Positions 42,378-50,465 of a stretch of DNA of 64,000 bases are shown here, piece by piece. The stretch comes from Sphingobium sp. (GTDB lineage Bacteria > Pseudomonadota > Alphaproteobacteria > Sphingomonadales > Sphingomonadaceae), in contig CP136575.1 in NCBI GenBank assembly GCA_035196065.1, positions 2,830,769-2,894,768 on the forward strand, in the 5' to 3' direction. The first letter of the stretch is position 1, and each line of letters opens with the position of its first letter. The translations under genes and the position numbers were made by a program. The notes below the pieces were generated by a model. It was not told the origin of the DNA. It did not search any database and saw only the letters and a list, made by a program, of their open reading frames with translations.

Positions 42378-43247
42378 TCAAAGCGTCTTGATAATCGCCG
42401 AGAAGTCCAAACCGCCCTGCCCGGCCTTGTCGAACGCCTCATAAAGCGCAGCGGCCTTTTCGCCCATCGGCACATCGGCCTCGACCAAAGCTGCGGCTTC
42501 CATCGCCAGTTTCAAATCCTTCAGCATCAGTGCGGTCGCAAAGCCGCCTTGATAGTCGTTGTCCGCAGGCGATTGCGGGCCGACGCCAGGAACGGGGCAA
42601 TAGCTGGTCATCGACCAGTTCTGGCCCGAAGCCTTTGACGAAATGTCGTAAAATGTCTGGAGGTCTAGGCCGAGTTTATCTGCAAGCTTGAACGCCTCGC
42701 AGGTCGCGATCATCGATGCGCCCAGCAACATATTGTTGCAGATTTTCGCCGCCTGCCCTGCGCCGCTGGCACCTGCATGGATCACCGCCTTGCCCATCGC
42801 GGCAAGGATGGGCTCGGCCCGGGCAAAAGCGCTGCCGCTGCCGCCGACCATGAAGGTCAAAGTGCCACCATTGGCTGCAGCAATGCCGCCCGATACCGGC
42901 GCATCAACCATTTCATAGCCGGCTGCGGTCGCATCCGCCGTCACCTTGCGAGCTGTATCGACATCGATTGTGGAGCAATCGAGAAGGATAGCACCTTTGG
43001 GCGCTTGGTCGATGACATCGCCTGCATAGACGTTGGCGACGATCTTGCCGTTGGGCAGCATCGATACAACCGCTTCGACATCGGCCACCGCATCGCGCAC
43101 GTTGGTGAAGGTCGCGCAGCCATTGTCCTTCGCGCGCGCCAGTGCCTCTGCCGACAGATCAAATGCGTTGACGCTATGTCCAGCCTTCACAAGGTTCGCG
43201 GCCATCCCGCCGCCCATATTGCCGAGACCGATAAAGCCTATTTTCAT
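42378..43247 (-). CDS. mmsB: 3-hydroxyisobutyrate dehydrogenase
   Basis: A 289-residue NAD enzyme oxidising 3-hydroxyisobutyrate to methylmalonate semialdehyde in valine breakdown. The nucleotide-binding MKIGFIGLGNMGGGMAANL is at the N-terminus, DAPVSGGIAAANGGTLTFMVGG near 116-137 and the catalytic Lys in GAGQAAKICNNMLLG near 170. It starts in the stop of the acyl-CoA dehydrogenase gene (ATGA). It is the last gene of mmsA-acyl-CoA dehydrogenase-mmsB. Confidence 0.94.
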   Translation of the reverse strand: MKIGFIGLGNMGGGMAANLVKAGHSVNAFDLSAEALARAKDNGCATFTNVRDAVADVEAVVSMLPNGKIVANVYAGDVIDQAPKGAILLDCSTIDVDTARKVTADATAAGYEMVDAPVSGGIAAANGGTLTFMVGGSGSAFARAEPILAAMGKAVIHAGASGAGQAAKICNNMLLGASMIATCEAFKLADKLGLDLQTFYDISSKASGQNWSMTSYCPVPGVGPQSPADNDYQGGFATALMLKDLKLAMEAAALVEADVPMGEKAAALYEAFDKAGQGGLDFSAIIKTL

Positions 43248-44389
43248 TGGCGTAACAAATCCCTTCCGACGATCATCCGCATCACCTGATTGGTGCCTTC
43301 AAGGATCGAGTGAACGCGCAGGTCGCGCCAGAAACGCTCGATCGGATAGTCGCGCAAATAGCCATAGCCTCCGAACAGTTGCAGCGCCTTGTTGACCACC
43401 TCGCTGCCATTATCGGTTGCAAGCCGTTTCGCCATTGCCGAGAAACGGCTCTTGTCGGGCGCGTTGGCGTTCACCTTGCACGCGGCCATATAGAGCAGCG
43501 CGCGCGCAGCTTCGAGGTCGGTTGCCATATCGGCGAGCATGAACTGGGTGTTCTGGAAATCAGCAACCGGCTGACCAAATTGCTGCCGTTCCTTGGTATA
43601 TTTCACCGCCTCGTCGAGGCAACGTTGCGCCCCGCCGAGCGAACAGGCCCCGATGTTGAGGCGCCCGCCATCAAGCCCCGCCATCGCAAAGCGGAAGCCA
43701 TCGCCCTCCGCGCCCACACGGTTGGCAACCGGCACGCGGCAATCTTCAAAGATCACCTGCGCGGTGGGCGATGCATTCCAGCCGAGCTTCTTCTCAGGCG
43801 CGCCAAAGCTGAGGCCGGGCGTATCCTTTTCGACGACGATGCAACTGATACCCTTCGCCTTTTCATCGCCGGTGCGGACCATGCAGACGTAAAGATCATT
43901 GACGCCTGCACCCGAAATGAATTGCTTGGTGCCGTTCAAGACATAATGGTCGCCATCCAGCCGCGCGCTGGCTTTCAACGCCGCTGCGTCCGACCCCGAG
44001 CCCGGCTCGGTCAGGCAATAGCTGGCGATTTTCTCCATGCTGACGAGGTCGGGCAGATAGCGCGCCTTCAATTCTGCCGATCCAAAACAGTCGATCATCC
44101 AGGCGGCCATATTATGGATCGAGATATAGGCGCTGGTCGCAGGGCAGCCATAGGCCATCGCCTCCATGATCAACGCCGCTTCCAGCCGACCAAGCCCGAT
44201 CCCGCCATTCTCTTCCGAGATATAGATAGCGCCAAAGCCAAGCTCGCCTGCCGCCTTCCACACATCAACCGGATAATGGCTCTTCTCGTCCCATTCGCCC
44301 GCAAAGGGCGTAATCCGATCAGCGGTAAACTTTTTCGCCATATCCTGAATGGCGAGTTGGTCTTCGGTGAGGTCGAACTGGTTCGTCAT
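43244..44389 (-). CDS. Acyl-CoA dehydrogenase, likely isobutyryl-CoA dehydrogenase
   Basis: A 381-residue flavoenzyme. CLTEPGSGSDAAALKA (near 126-141) and FISGAGVNDLYVCMVRTG bind FAD and acyl-CoA; the C-terminus has QLFGGYGYLRDYPIERFWRDLRVHSILEGTNQV, with catalytic Glu in EGTNQVMR. Its place between mmsA and mmsB fits isobutyryl-CoA oxidation in valine catabolism; the chain specificity is inferred from context only. It begins three bases after mmsA. Confidence 0.9.
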   Translation of the reverse strand: MTNQFDLTEDQLAIQDMAKKFTADRITPFAGEWDEKSHYPVDVWKAAGELGFGAIYISEENGGIGLGRLEAALIMEAMAYGCPATSAYISIHNMAAWMIDCFGSAELKARYLPDLVSMEKIASYCLTEPGSGSDAAALKASARLDGDHYVLNGTKQFISGAGVNDLYVCMVRTGDEKAKGISCIVVEKDTPGLSFGAPEKKLGWNASPTAQVIFEDCRVPVANRVGAEGDGFRFAMAGLDGGRLNIGACSLGGAQRCLDEAVKYTKERQQFGQPVADFQNTQFMLADMATDLEAARALLYMAACKVNANAPDKSRFSAMAKRLATDNGSEVVNKALQLFGGYGYLRDYPIERFWRDLRVHSILEGTNQVMRMIVGRDLLRQ

Positions 44390-44392
44390 TGA

Positions 44393-45886
44393 TCACCCCA
44401 TGGTCGGAATGATGAACGCGTTTGTGCCATCGGGTGAACCATCGGGCCAACGTGCAGTGACCTTTTTCACCTTCGTCCAGAATTTGATGCCTTCCATACC
44501 ATATTGGTCGGTGTCACCAAAGCCGGAGCGCTTCCATCCGCCAAAGCTGTGATAGGCAACCGGCACCGGGATCGGCACGTTGATGCCGACCATGCCGACA
44601 TTGACGCGTGCGGCAAATTCGCGCGCAGCATGGCCGTTGCGCGTAAAGATCGCAACGCCATTGCCATATTGATGCTTGCTGGGAAGGCTCAGCGCCTCCT
44701 CAAAATCCATTGCGCGGACGATCTGCAGCACGGGGCCGAAAATCTCTTCCTTATAGCTTTCCATGTCGGTGGTCACATGATCGAACAGGGTCGGGCCGAC
44801 AAAATAGCCGTCCTCATGCCCCTGCAGTTTGAAGCCGCGCCCGTCGATGACGAGTTCGCCGCCTTCATCCGCGCATTTCTGGATCCAGCCTTCGACCTTG
44901 GCCTTGTGCTGCGCCGTAACAACCGGGCCATAATGCGCGTCGGGATCGGTCGAGATGCCCAGCTTCAACGCATGGATCGCAGGGATCAGCTTTTCCTTCA
45001 GGCGCTCGGCGGTGTCATTGCCGACGGGAACAACGACGGGCAGCGCCATGCAGCGCTCGCCAGCCGAGCCAAATGCCGCGCCGGTCAGGTCGTTCACCAC
45101 CTGATCAAGATCAGCGTCGGGCATGACGATGCCATGGTTCTTCGCACCACCCATCGCCTGCACGCGCTTTCCGGCAGCAACGCCGCGATTATACACATAA
45201 TGCGCGATGTCGGAGGAACCGACAAAGCTGACCGCACTGATCGCCGGATGGTCAAGGATCGCATCGACCATTTCCTTGTCACCGTGCACGACCTGGAAAA
45301 TGCCCTCGGGCATTCCTGCCTCAAGGAACAGTTCGGCCAAACGGTTGGGCACGCTCGGGTCACGCTCCGAAGGCTTTAGGATGAAGGCATTGCCGACGCT
45401 GGTTGCTACCGCGCCCATCCACAGGGGGATCATCGCCGGAAAGTTGAACGGCGTAATACCAGCGCCAATGCCCAGCGGCTGGCGCATCGAATAGACATCG
45501 ATGCCAGGGCCGGCGCCTTGCGTATATTCACCCTTCAACACATGTGGCAGGCCGCAGCAAAATTCGACAACCTCCAACCCGCGCTGGATATCGCCCTTTG
45601 AATCGGCGATCACCTTGCCATGCTCGGCGCTGAGCATATGGGCGAGTTCATCCATATTCTTTTCAACAAGCGCCTTGAAATCAAACATCACCCGTGCGCG
45701 GCGCTGCGGATTCATCGCGGCCCATGCCGGTTGCGCCGCTTGTGCAGCCGCGACAGCCTGATCGAGAACCGTCTTGTCGCCCAGCACAACTCGACCCTGT
45801 ACCCCGCCATTATTAGGATCCATAATGTCGCTGAACCGCGATGCTGCAGGCGCGCCGCCCACAAGGAAATGATCAATTTGTCGCAC
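44393..45886 (-). CDS. mmsA: CoA-acylating methylmalonate-semialdehyde dehydrogenase
   Basis: A 497-residue aldehyde dehydrogenase producing propionyl-CoA (or acetyl-CoA) from the semialdehyde. Signatures are PFNFPAMIPLWM (near 145), SFVGSSDIAHYVYNRG, ALKMNG-like AMGGAKNHGIVMPDADLD, and GSAGERCMALPVVV with the catalytic Cys. A C-terminal KVNV-type region VGINVPIPVPVAYHSFGGWKRS is typical of MmsA. It heads the valine operon, divergent from the acyl-CoA dehydrogenase pair. Confidence 0.95.
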   Translation of the reverse strand: MRQIDHFLVGGAPAASRFSDIMDPNNGGVQGRVVLGDKTVLDQAVAAAQAAQPAWAAMNPQRRARVMFDFKALVEKNMDELAHMLSAEHGKVIADSKGDIQRGLEVVEFCCGLPHVLKGEYTQGAGPGIDVYSMRQPLGIGAGITPFNFPAMIPLWMGAVATSVGNAFILKPSERDPSVPNRLAELFLEAGMPEGIFQVVHGDKEMVDAILDHPAISAVSFVGSSDIAHYVYNRGVAAGKRVQAMGGAKNHGIVMPDADLDQVVNDLTGAAFGSAGERCMALPVVVPVGNDTAERLKEKLIPAIHALKLGISTDPDAHYGPVVTAQHKAKVEGWIQKCADEGGELVIDGRGFKLQGHEDGYFVGPTLFDHVTTDMESYKEEIFGPVLQIVRAMDFEEALSLPSKHQYGNGVAIFTRNGHAAREFAARVNVGMVGINVPIPVPVAYHSFGGWKRSGFGDTDQYGMEGIKFWTKVKKVTARWPDGSPDGTNAFIIPTMG

Positions 45887-46007
45887 TATGCTGCTCCCGC
45901 CCGAATTCGAATTTTTGCGGCCATAGCGATTTGACGCGCAAAGCGAAATGCTGAGTTTGCATAGGGGGGCTCGTATCGTGAAGAAAATGCGATCCGGCCT
46001 TGAAAGA

Positions 46008-46025
46008 TTTAATTGCGCGATTAAA
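46008..46025. promoter_or_regulatory. Inverted repeat TTTAAT-N6-ATTAAA in divergent control region
   Basis: TTTAAT (46008-46013) and ATTAAA (46020-46025) are perfect six-base arms around TGCGCG. It lies 44 bases before the plus-strand acyl-CoA dehydrogenase start and 122 bases from mmsA, so it could control either operon. The regulator is unknown. Confidence 0.4.
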
Positions 46026-46069
46026 CCGCTGTTGCACGATCGGCTTTGCCGAACAGGAGAGGATGATCA

Positions 46070-47158
46070 ATGTCGTTGCTTTATGACGAAGGCCAGCAGG
46101 CTATCGCGACCGAATCGCGGCGCGTACTTGAAGCAAAGGTGGCCAGCGAAACCTTGCTACCGCTGCTTGAGAAAAAAGGCGAGTTTCACGCCGCCTATTG
46201 GGACACGGCGCGCGAACAGGGATGGACGGCGCTGGCGCTACCCGAAGCCTATGGCGGCATAGGATTGGGTCTGGTGGATCTTGGCCTTCTGGCCCATCAG
46301 ATCGGCCGCAGCCTTGCCGGTGCGCCCTTCCTGACCGGATCTTTCGGCGCAGCGCGCGCCATTCTCGATCATGGTGATGAAGCGCTGAAGCAAGCATGGC
46401 TGCCGAAATTGGCCAGCGGCGAAGCAATCGGTGCCGTTGGCTTTGCCGAAGGCCAAGCCGTGCTGGGTACGACCCTCAAGCTCGAAGGCGGTGCGCTCAC
46501 TGGCACCAAGCCCTCAGTCGTCGGTGCGCTGAAGGCCGACGTTGCAGTCGTGCTCGCCAATGATGGCGGAGAAGCTGTTCTTGCCGTCGCCGCATTGGAC
46601 GGGGTGGAGCGCCATCTGGTCGACAGCTTCGACAACAGCCGCTGCTATGCCGACCTTGTATTTGCCGGCACAGCTGCCACGGTGATCGCGCGCGGACAGG
46701 CGGCGATGGATGCGGCACTTAACAATCTTGCGCTGCAATCGGTCGTCACTGCACATGAACAAACAGGCGGCGCAGAGGCATTGATGGAACGGGCGCGCGA
46801 CTATGCCTGCACCCGCAAGGCCTTTGGGCAGCCGATCGGCGCATTTCAGGCGGTGAAGCACCGCATCGCCGAAATGTATGGCCTTGTCGAACTTGCCCGG
46901 GCGAGCGCAATCCACGCCGCCGGGATGGAAGGAACACCGCAATTCCTGACCGCGGCCGCCGCCGCGCGCATTCAGGGAACCGAAACCTATGATACCGCAT
47001 CGCGCGATTGTATCCAGCTGCATGGAGGCATCGGCGCGACATGGGAGGCGGGGATCCACCTTCATATGCGTCGGGCCCGCAGCCTCGCAATTGAACAGGG
47101 CAACCTCTATTTCTGGGAAGATATACTGACTGCACAGCTGGCAGGAGAAGGCAAATGA
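46070..47158 (+). CDS. Acyl-CoA dehydrogenase subunit, first of a pair
   Basis: A 362-residue flavoprotein of the acyl-CoA dehydrogenase family. DCIQLHGGIGATWEAGIHLHMRRA at the C-terminus has the Trp-Glu motif seen in one subunit of heteromeric steroid or branched-chain dehydrogenases. The FAD-region typical of the middle domain is shortened and irregular (GAVGFAEGQAVLGTT). It overlaps the next dehydrogenase by four bases (ATGA), suggesting an alpha2beta2 complex. CoA-thioester substrate is not known. GGAGAGG lies six bases before the ATG. Confidence 0.85.
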   Translation: MSLLYDEGQQAIATESRRVLEAKVASETLLPLLEKKGEFHAAYWDTAREQGWTALALPEAYGGIGLGLVDLGLLAHQIGRSLAGAPFLTGSFGAARAILDHGDEALKQAWLPKLASGEAIGAVGFAEGQAVLGTTLKLEGGALTGTKPSVVGALKADVAVVLANDGGEAVLAVAALDGVERHLVDSFDNSRCYADLVFAGTAATVIARGQAAMDAALNNLALQSVVTAHEQTGGAEALMERARDYACTRKAFGQPIGAFQAVKHRIAEMYGLVELARASAIHAAGMEGTPQFLTAAAAARIQGTETYDTASRDCIQLHGGIGATWEAGIHLHMRRARSLAIEQGNLYFWEDILTAQLAGEGK

Positions 47159-48360
47159 GCGATCTTGAAACCTACCGCCAGAAAGCACGCACCTGGCTTG
47201 AATCGGTTGCTGGCGAATTTGGCCGTGAGGCACGCCGTGGCAACAATGTCGAGGAAGACCTTGCTGCCGGCCGCCGCTACATGGCCGCGCGCCATGATGC
47301 GGGCTATGCCGGGATCAACTGGCCCACGGAAATGGGCGGTCAGGGTCTTGGCCATCTCGAAAAAATCACCTTCGAAGCCGAAGAAATGCAGTTCGGTATG
47401 CCGAGCGGCTATTTCGGCATCTCGCTGGGCATGCCCATCCCGATCATGATGCGCTATTGCGAAGACAAGGCCTTTGTGAAGGAGCGCGTAATCAAGGCGC
47501 TGCGCGGTGAGGAAATCTGGTGCCAGCTTTTCTCCGAACCCTCCGCCGGATCGGACCTTGCGGCACTGCGGCTGCGCGCCGAACAGGAAGGCAATGGCTG
47601 GAAACTGAACGGCCAGAAATTGTGGACCAGCTGGGCGCAATATTGCGACTATGGCGTGATCGTTGCCCGGTCTGACCCGACCGTTGCCAAGCATAAGGGC
47701 CTGACCTATTTCTGGGTTGATATGCGCGCGCCGGGTGTCACGGTACGCCCGGTCAAGCTCGCTGGCGGCGACAGCCATGTGAACGAAGTGTTTTTCGACG
47801 ATGTGAAGCTCGACGACAGCCACCGTCTCTCACCCATTGGCGGCGGCTTTGGCGTAGCGATGACGACGCTGATGATCGAACGCTATATCGCCACCGACAG
47901 CGCGGGTTTCGGTCCGCATCTCGACCTGTTCGTGAACCTTGCCAAGGACATTGAAGTCAATGGCAAGCCTGCGATCGAGGATGGCCGCGTACGTTCGGCA
48001 ATTGCGCGCAACTATGCCATGCGCAATGCCCTTGACGCGATTACGGCACGGGCAATGAAGATGATGCAGGCCGGCATGGAGCCGGGGCCGGAAGGTAGCC
48101 TGCAAAAACTGGTCGCGGTGCGTTCACGACAGAAACTGTCTGAACTGGCACTCGATCTGATGGGCACCGACGCCTTCCATTTCGACGAACATGCCTATGT
48201 GAAGGAAAATTGGCAGACGAGCTGGATCAACGCGCCCACTGGCCGGATCGCCGGCGGTTCGGACGAAACGCTGCTCAACAATATCGCCGAACGCATCCTC
48301 GGCCTGCCGCAGGATCATCGCCCTGACAAGGGCATCCCGTTCAACCAAATTCCTGCCTGA
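47155..48360 (+). CDS. Acyl-CoA dehydrogenase subunit, second of a pair
   Basis: A 401-residue acyl-CoA dehydrogenase. It has the full FAD-binding region (CQLFSEPSAGSDLAALRLRA near 122-141, GQKLWTSWAQYCDYGVIVAR near 154) and a C-terminal APTGRIAGGSDETLLNNIAERILGLP, where the usual catalytic Glu motif differs from the first subunit. In known heteromers one partner provides FAD contacts and the other the base, which would suit this pair. It is followed by an SDR and a thiolase gene. Confidence 0.87.
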   Translation: MSDLETYRQKARTWLESVAGEFGREARRGNNVEEDLAAGRRYMAARHDAGYAGINWPTEMGGQGLGHLEKITFEAEEMQFGMPSGYFGISLGMPIPIMMRYCEDKAFVKERVIKALRGEEIWCQLFSEPSAGSDLAALRLRAEQEGNGWKLNGQKLWTSWAQYCDYGVIVARSDPTVAKHKGLTYFWVDMRAPGVTVRPVKLAGGDSHVNEVFFDDVKLDDSHRLSPIGGGFGVAMTTLMIERYIATDSAGFGPHLDLFVNLAKDIEVNGKPAIEDGRVRSAIARNYAMRNALDAITARAMKMMQAGMEPGPEGSLQKLVAVRSRQKLSELALDLMGTDAFHFDEHAYVKENWQTSWINAPTGRIAGGSDETLLNNIAERILGLPQDHRPDKGIPFNQIPA

Positions 48361-48370
48361 GGAAACGCAT

Positions 48371-49153
48371 ATGAAACTCGACAATAGCATATCAGCCGTC
48401 GTCACCGGCGGGGCCTCTGGGCTGGGCCGGGCAAGTGCAGAGGCGCTGGCGGCACAGGGTGTCAAAGTTGCCATTTTCGACGTCAACGAAGCCATGGGCG
48501 AAGAAGTTGCGGCCAAGATTGGCGGGCTGTTCTGCAAGGTCGACATCACCAGCGAAGATTCGGTGGTCGCAGGCTTTGAAAAGGCCCGCACTGCGCATGG
48601 CCAGGAACGCATTCTCGTCCATTGTGCGATGACCTCGAAGCGTGGCAAGACGTTGTCCTTCGACAAGACGGCCGGCAAGTATAAGCGCACCTCGACCGAG
48701 GATTATGAATATGGCGTGCAGGGCATCCTCGTCGCCTCCTATCGCCTCGCCTCGCTTTCAGCGCTCGGCATGAGCGAGTTGGAACCGATGGAAGATGGCG
48801 AACGCGGCTGCATCACGCTTACTGCATCGGTGGCCGCGCAGGACGCGCAAATCGGCCAGGTCATTTACGGTTCGGCCAAAGCTGGCGTGAATGGGCTCGT
48901 CCTGCCGCTGGCGCGCGACCTGATGGACCTCGGCATTCGCTGCAATTCGATCATGCCCGGCATTTTCGCAACGCCGCTGATGCTGGGCGCGGCCCAAAAT
49001 GTGCTCGACAGCCTTGCCGCATCAGTGCCCTTCCCCAAGCGCCTCGGCAAGCCGGAGGAGTTTGGTAGTCTGGTGCTTGAACTCAACCGCAATACCTATT
49101 TCAACGGCCAATGCCTGCGCCTCGATGGCGCAATCCGCATGGCCCCTCGCTAA
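48371..49153 (+). CDS. SDR dehydrogenase, 3-hydroxyacyl-CoA dehydrogenase-like
   Basis: A 260-residue short-chain dehydrogenase. Motifs: TGGASGLGRASAEALA near 12-27, DVNEA for NAD preference, catalytic Ser in TLTASVAAQDAQIGQ, and Tyr-x3-Lys in IYGSAKAGVNG. Related to type-II 3-hydroxyacyl-CoA dehydrogenase (HSD10-like), matching its place between dehydrogenase pair and thiolase. GAGGAAA is just before the ATG, ten bases after the preceding stop. Confidence 0.88.
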   Translation: MKLDNSISAVVTGGASGLGRASAEALAAQGVKVAIFDVNEAMGEEVAAKIGGLFCKVDITSEDSVVAGFEKARTAHGQERILVHCAMTSKRGKTLSFDKTAGKYKRTSTEDYEYGVQGILVASYRLASLSALGMSELEPMEDGERGCITLTASVAAQDAQIGQVIYGSAKAGVNGLVLPLARDLMDLGIRCNSIMPGIFATPLMLGAAQNVLDSLAASVPFPKRLGKPEEFGSLVLELNRNTYFNGQCLRLDGAIRMAPR

Positions 49154-49173
49154 TTCAACCGAAAGGATTTCCC

Positions 49174-50424
49174 ATGGGCGAAGCTTATATCATCGACGCA
49201 GTCCGCACCCCGCGCGGCGTCGGCAAACCCGGCAAGGGCGCATTGTCACACCTCCACCCGCAGCATCTGGCCGCGACGGTGCTCAAGGCAATCCGCGACC
49301 GCAACAATCTCGACACCTCGACCGTCGATGACATCATCTGGTCGACTTCCAGCCAGAATGGCAAGCAGGGCGGCGACCTTGGCCGCATGGCTGCGTTGGC
49401 CGCTGGCTATGACATTTCGGCTTCGGGAACCACGCTGGACCGTTTCTGCGGCGGCGGCATCACTTCGGTGAACCTCGCCGCTGCAACGGTGATGTCGGGT
49501 ATGGAAGATTGCGTCATCGCCGGCGGCACCGAGATGATGAGCTTTACCGGGGCTTATGGCGCAGAACTTGCCAATGCAGGGGTAAAGCCGCTCGGCATGG
49601 GTTCGGGCAATGCTGCGCTCGACGCGATCCACCCGCAAAGCCATCAGGGCATTTGCGGCGATGCCATTGCCAGCATGGAAGGCGTCAAGCGCGAGGAACT
49701 CGATGCACTTGCACTTTCGAGCCAGGAAAAGGCCGCCCGCGCGATCCGCGAAGGCCGTTTCGACCGTTCGCTGGTTACCGTCTATAATGAAGACGGAACC
49801 GTCGCTCTCGACCATGAAGAATTTCCGCGCCCCGAAACGACCGCCGAAGGCCTGGCCGCGCTGAAGCCCAGCTTTGCCGGAATGGCCGATTTCGATCTTG
49901 GCAATGGCACGACCTTCCGCAAGCAGATCAACCGTCGCTATCCCGATCTGAAGATCGAACATTTCCACCATGCCGGCAACAGCTCCGGCGTGGTTGATGG
50001 CGCAGCTGCATTGCTGATCACGTCAAAGGATTATGCCGAAAAGCATGGGCTGAAACCACGCGGCCGCATCGTTGCTTATGCCAATATCGGCGACTGCCCG
50101 ACTTTGATGCTCAACGCACCCGTACCTGCGGCGAAGAAGGTGCTCGAAAAGGCCGGCCTCAAGGTCGAGGATATCGACGTGTGGGAAATCAACGAAGCAT
50201 TTGCGATCGTTGCCGAAAAATTCATCCGCGACCTCAATCTTGATCGCGACAAAGTGAACATCAATGGCGGCGCCTGCGCGCTGGGCCACCCCATTGGCGC
50301 CACCGGATCGATCCTGATCGGCACTGCGCTCGACGAACTGGAACGTTCGGGCGGACGTTATGGCCTGATTACCATGTGCGCTGCTGGCGGCATGGCACCG
50401 GCCGTAATTATCGAACGCATCTGA
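49174..50424 (+). CDS. Acetyl-CoA C-acyltransferase (thiolase)
   Basis: A 416-residue thiolase. The nucleophilic Cys92 is in TLDRFCGGGITSVNLAA, the GHPIGATGSILIG motif near 372 supplies the His, and MCAAGGMAPAV near 404 the second Cys. It would cleave the 3-ketoacyl-CoA made by the SDR upstream. The ATG at 49174 follows AAAGGA; the upstream frame is not thiolase-like. It is the last gene of the four-gene beta-oxidation operon and is followed by a terminator. Confidence 0.93.
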   Translation: MGEAYIIDAVRTPRGVGKPGKGALSHLHPQHLAATVLKAIRDRNNLDTSTVDDIIWSTSSQNGKQGGDLGRMAALAAGYDISASGTTLDRFCGGGITSVNLAAATVMSGMEDCVIAGGTEMMSFTGAYGAELANAGVKPLGMGSGNAALDAIHPQSHQGICGDAIASMEGVKREELDALALSSQEKAARAIREGRFDRSLVTVYNEDGTVALDHEEFPRPETTAEGLAALKPSFAGMADFDLGNGTTFRKQINRRYPDLKIEHFHHAGNSSGVVDGAAALLITSKDYAEKHGLKPRGRIVAYANIGDCPTLMLNAPVPAAKKVLEKAGLKVEDIDVWEINEAFAIVAEKFIRDLNLDRDKVNINGGACALGHPIGATGSILIGTALDELERSGGRYGLITMCAAGGMAPAVIIERI

Positions 50425-50431
50425 TGTGCAT

Positions 50432-50463
50432 TTGGGGGCAGTCCTTTGCGGGACCGCCCCCAA
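50432..50463. terminator. Bidirectional hairpin between thiolase and amaB genes
   Basis: TTGGGGGC (50432-50439) pairs with GCCCCCAA (50456-50463), with inner GTCC/GGAC pairs. It sits between two convergent stops, 7 and 2 bases from them, so it can serve both. Confidence 0.75.
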
Positions 50464-50465
50464 TC

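Noticed and set aside
43310-44392. Plus-strand frame of 360 codons
   Set aside because: Antisense to the acyl-CoA dehydrogenase gene in the valine operon; no domain pattern.
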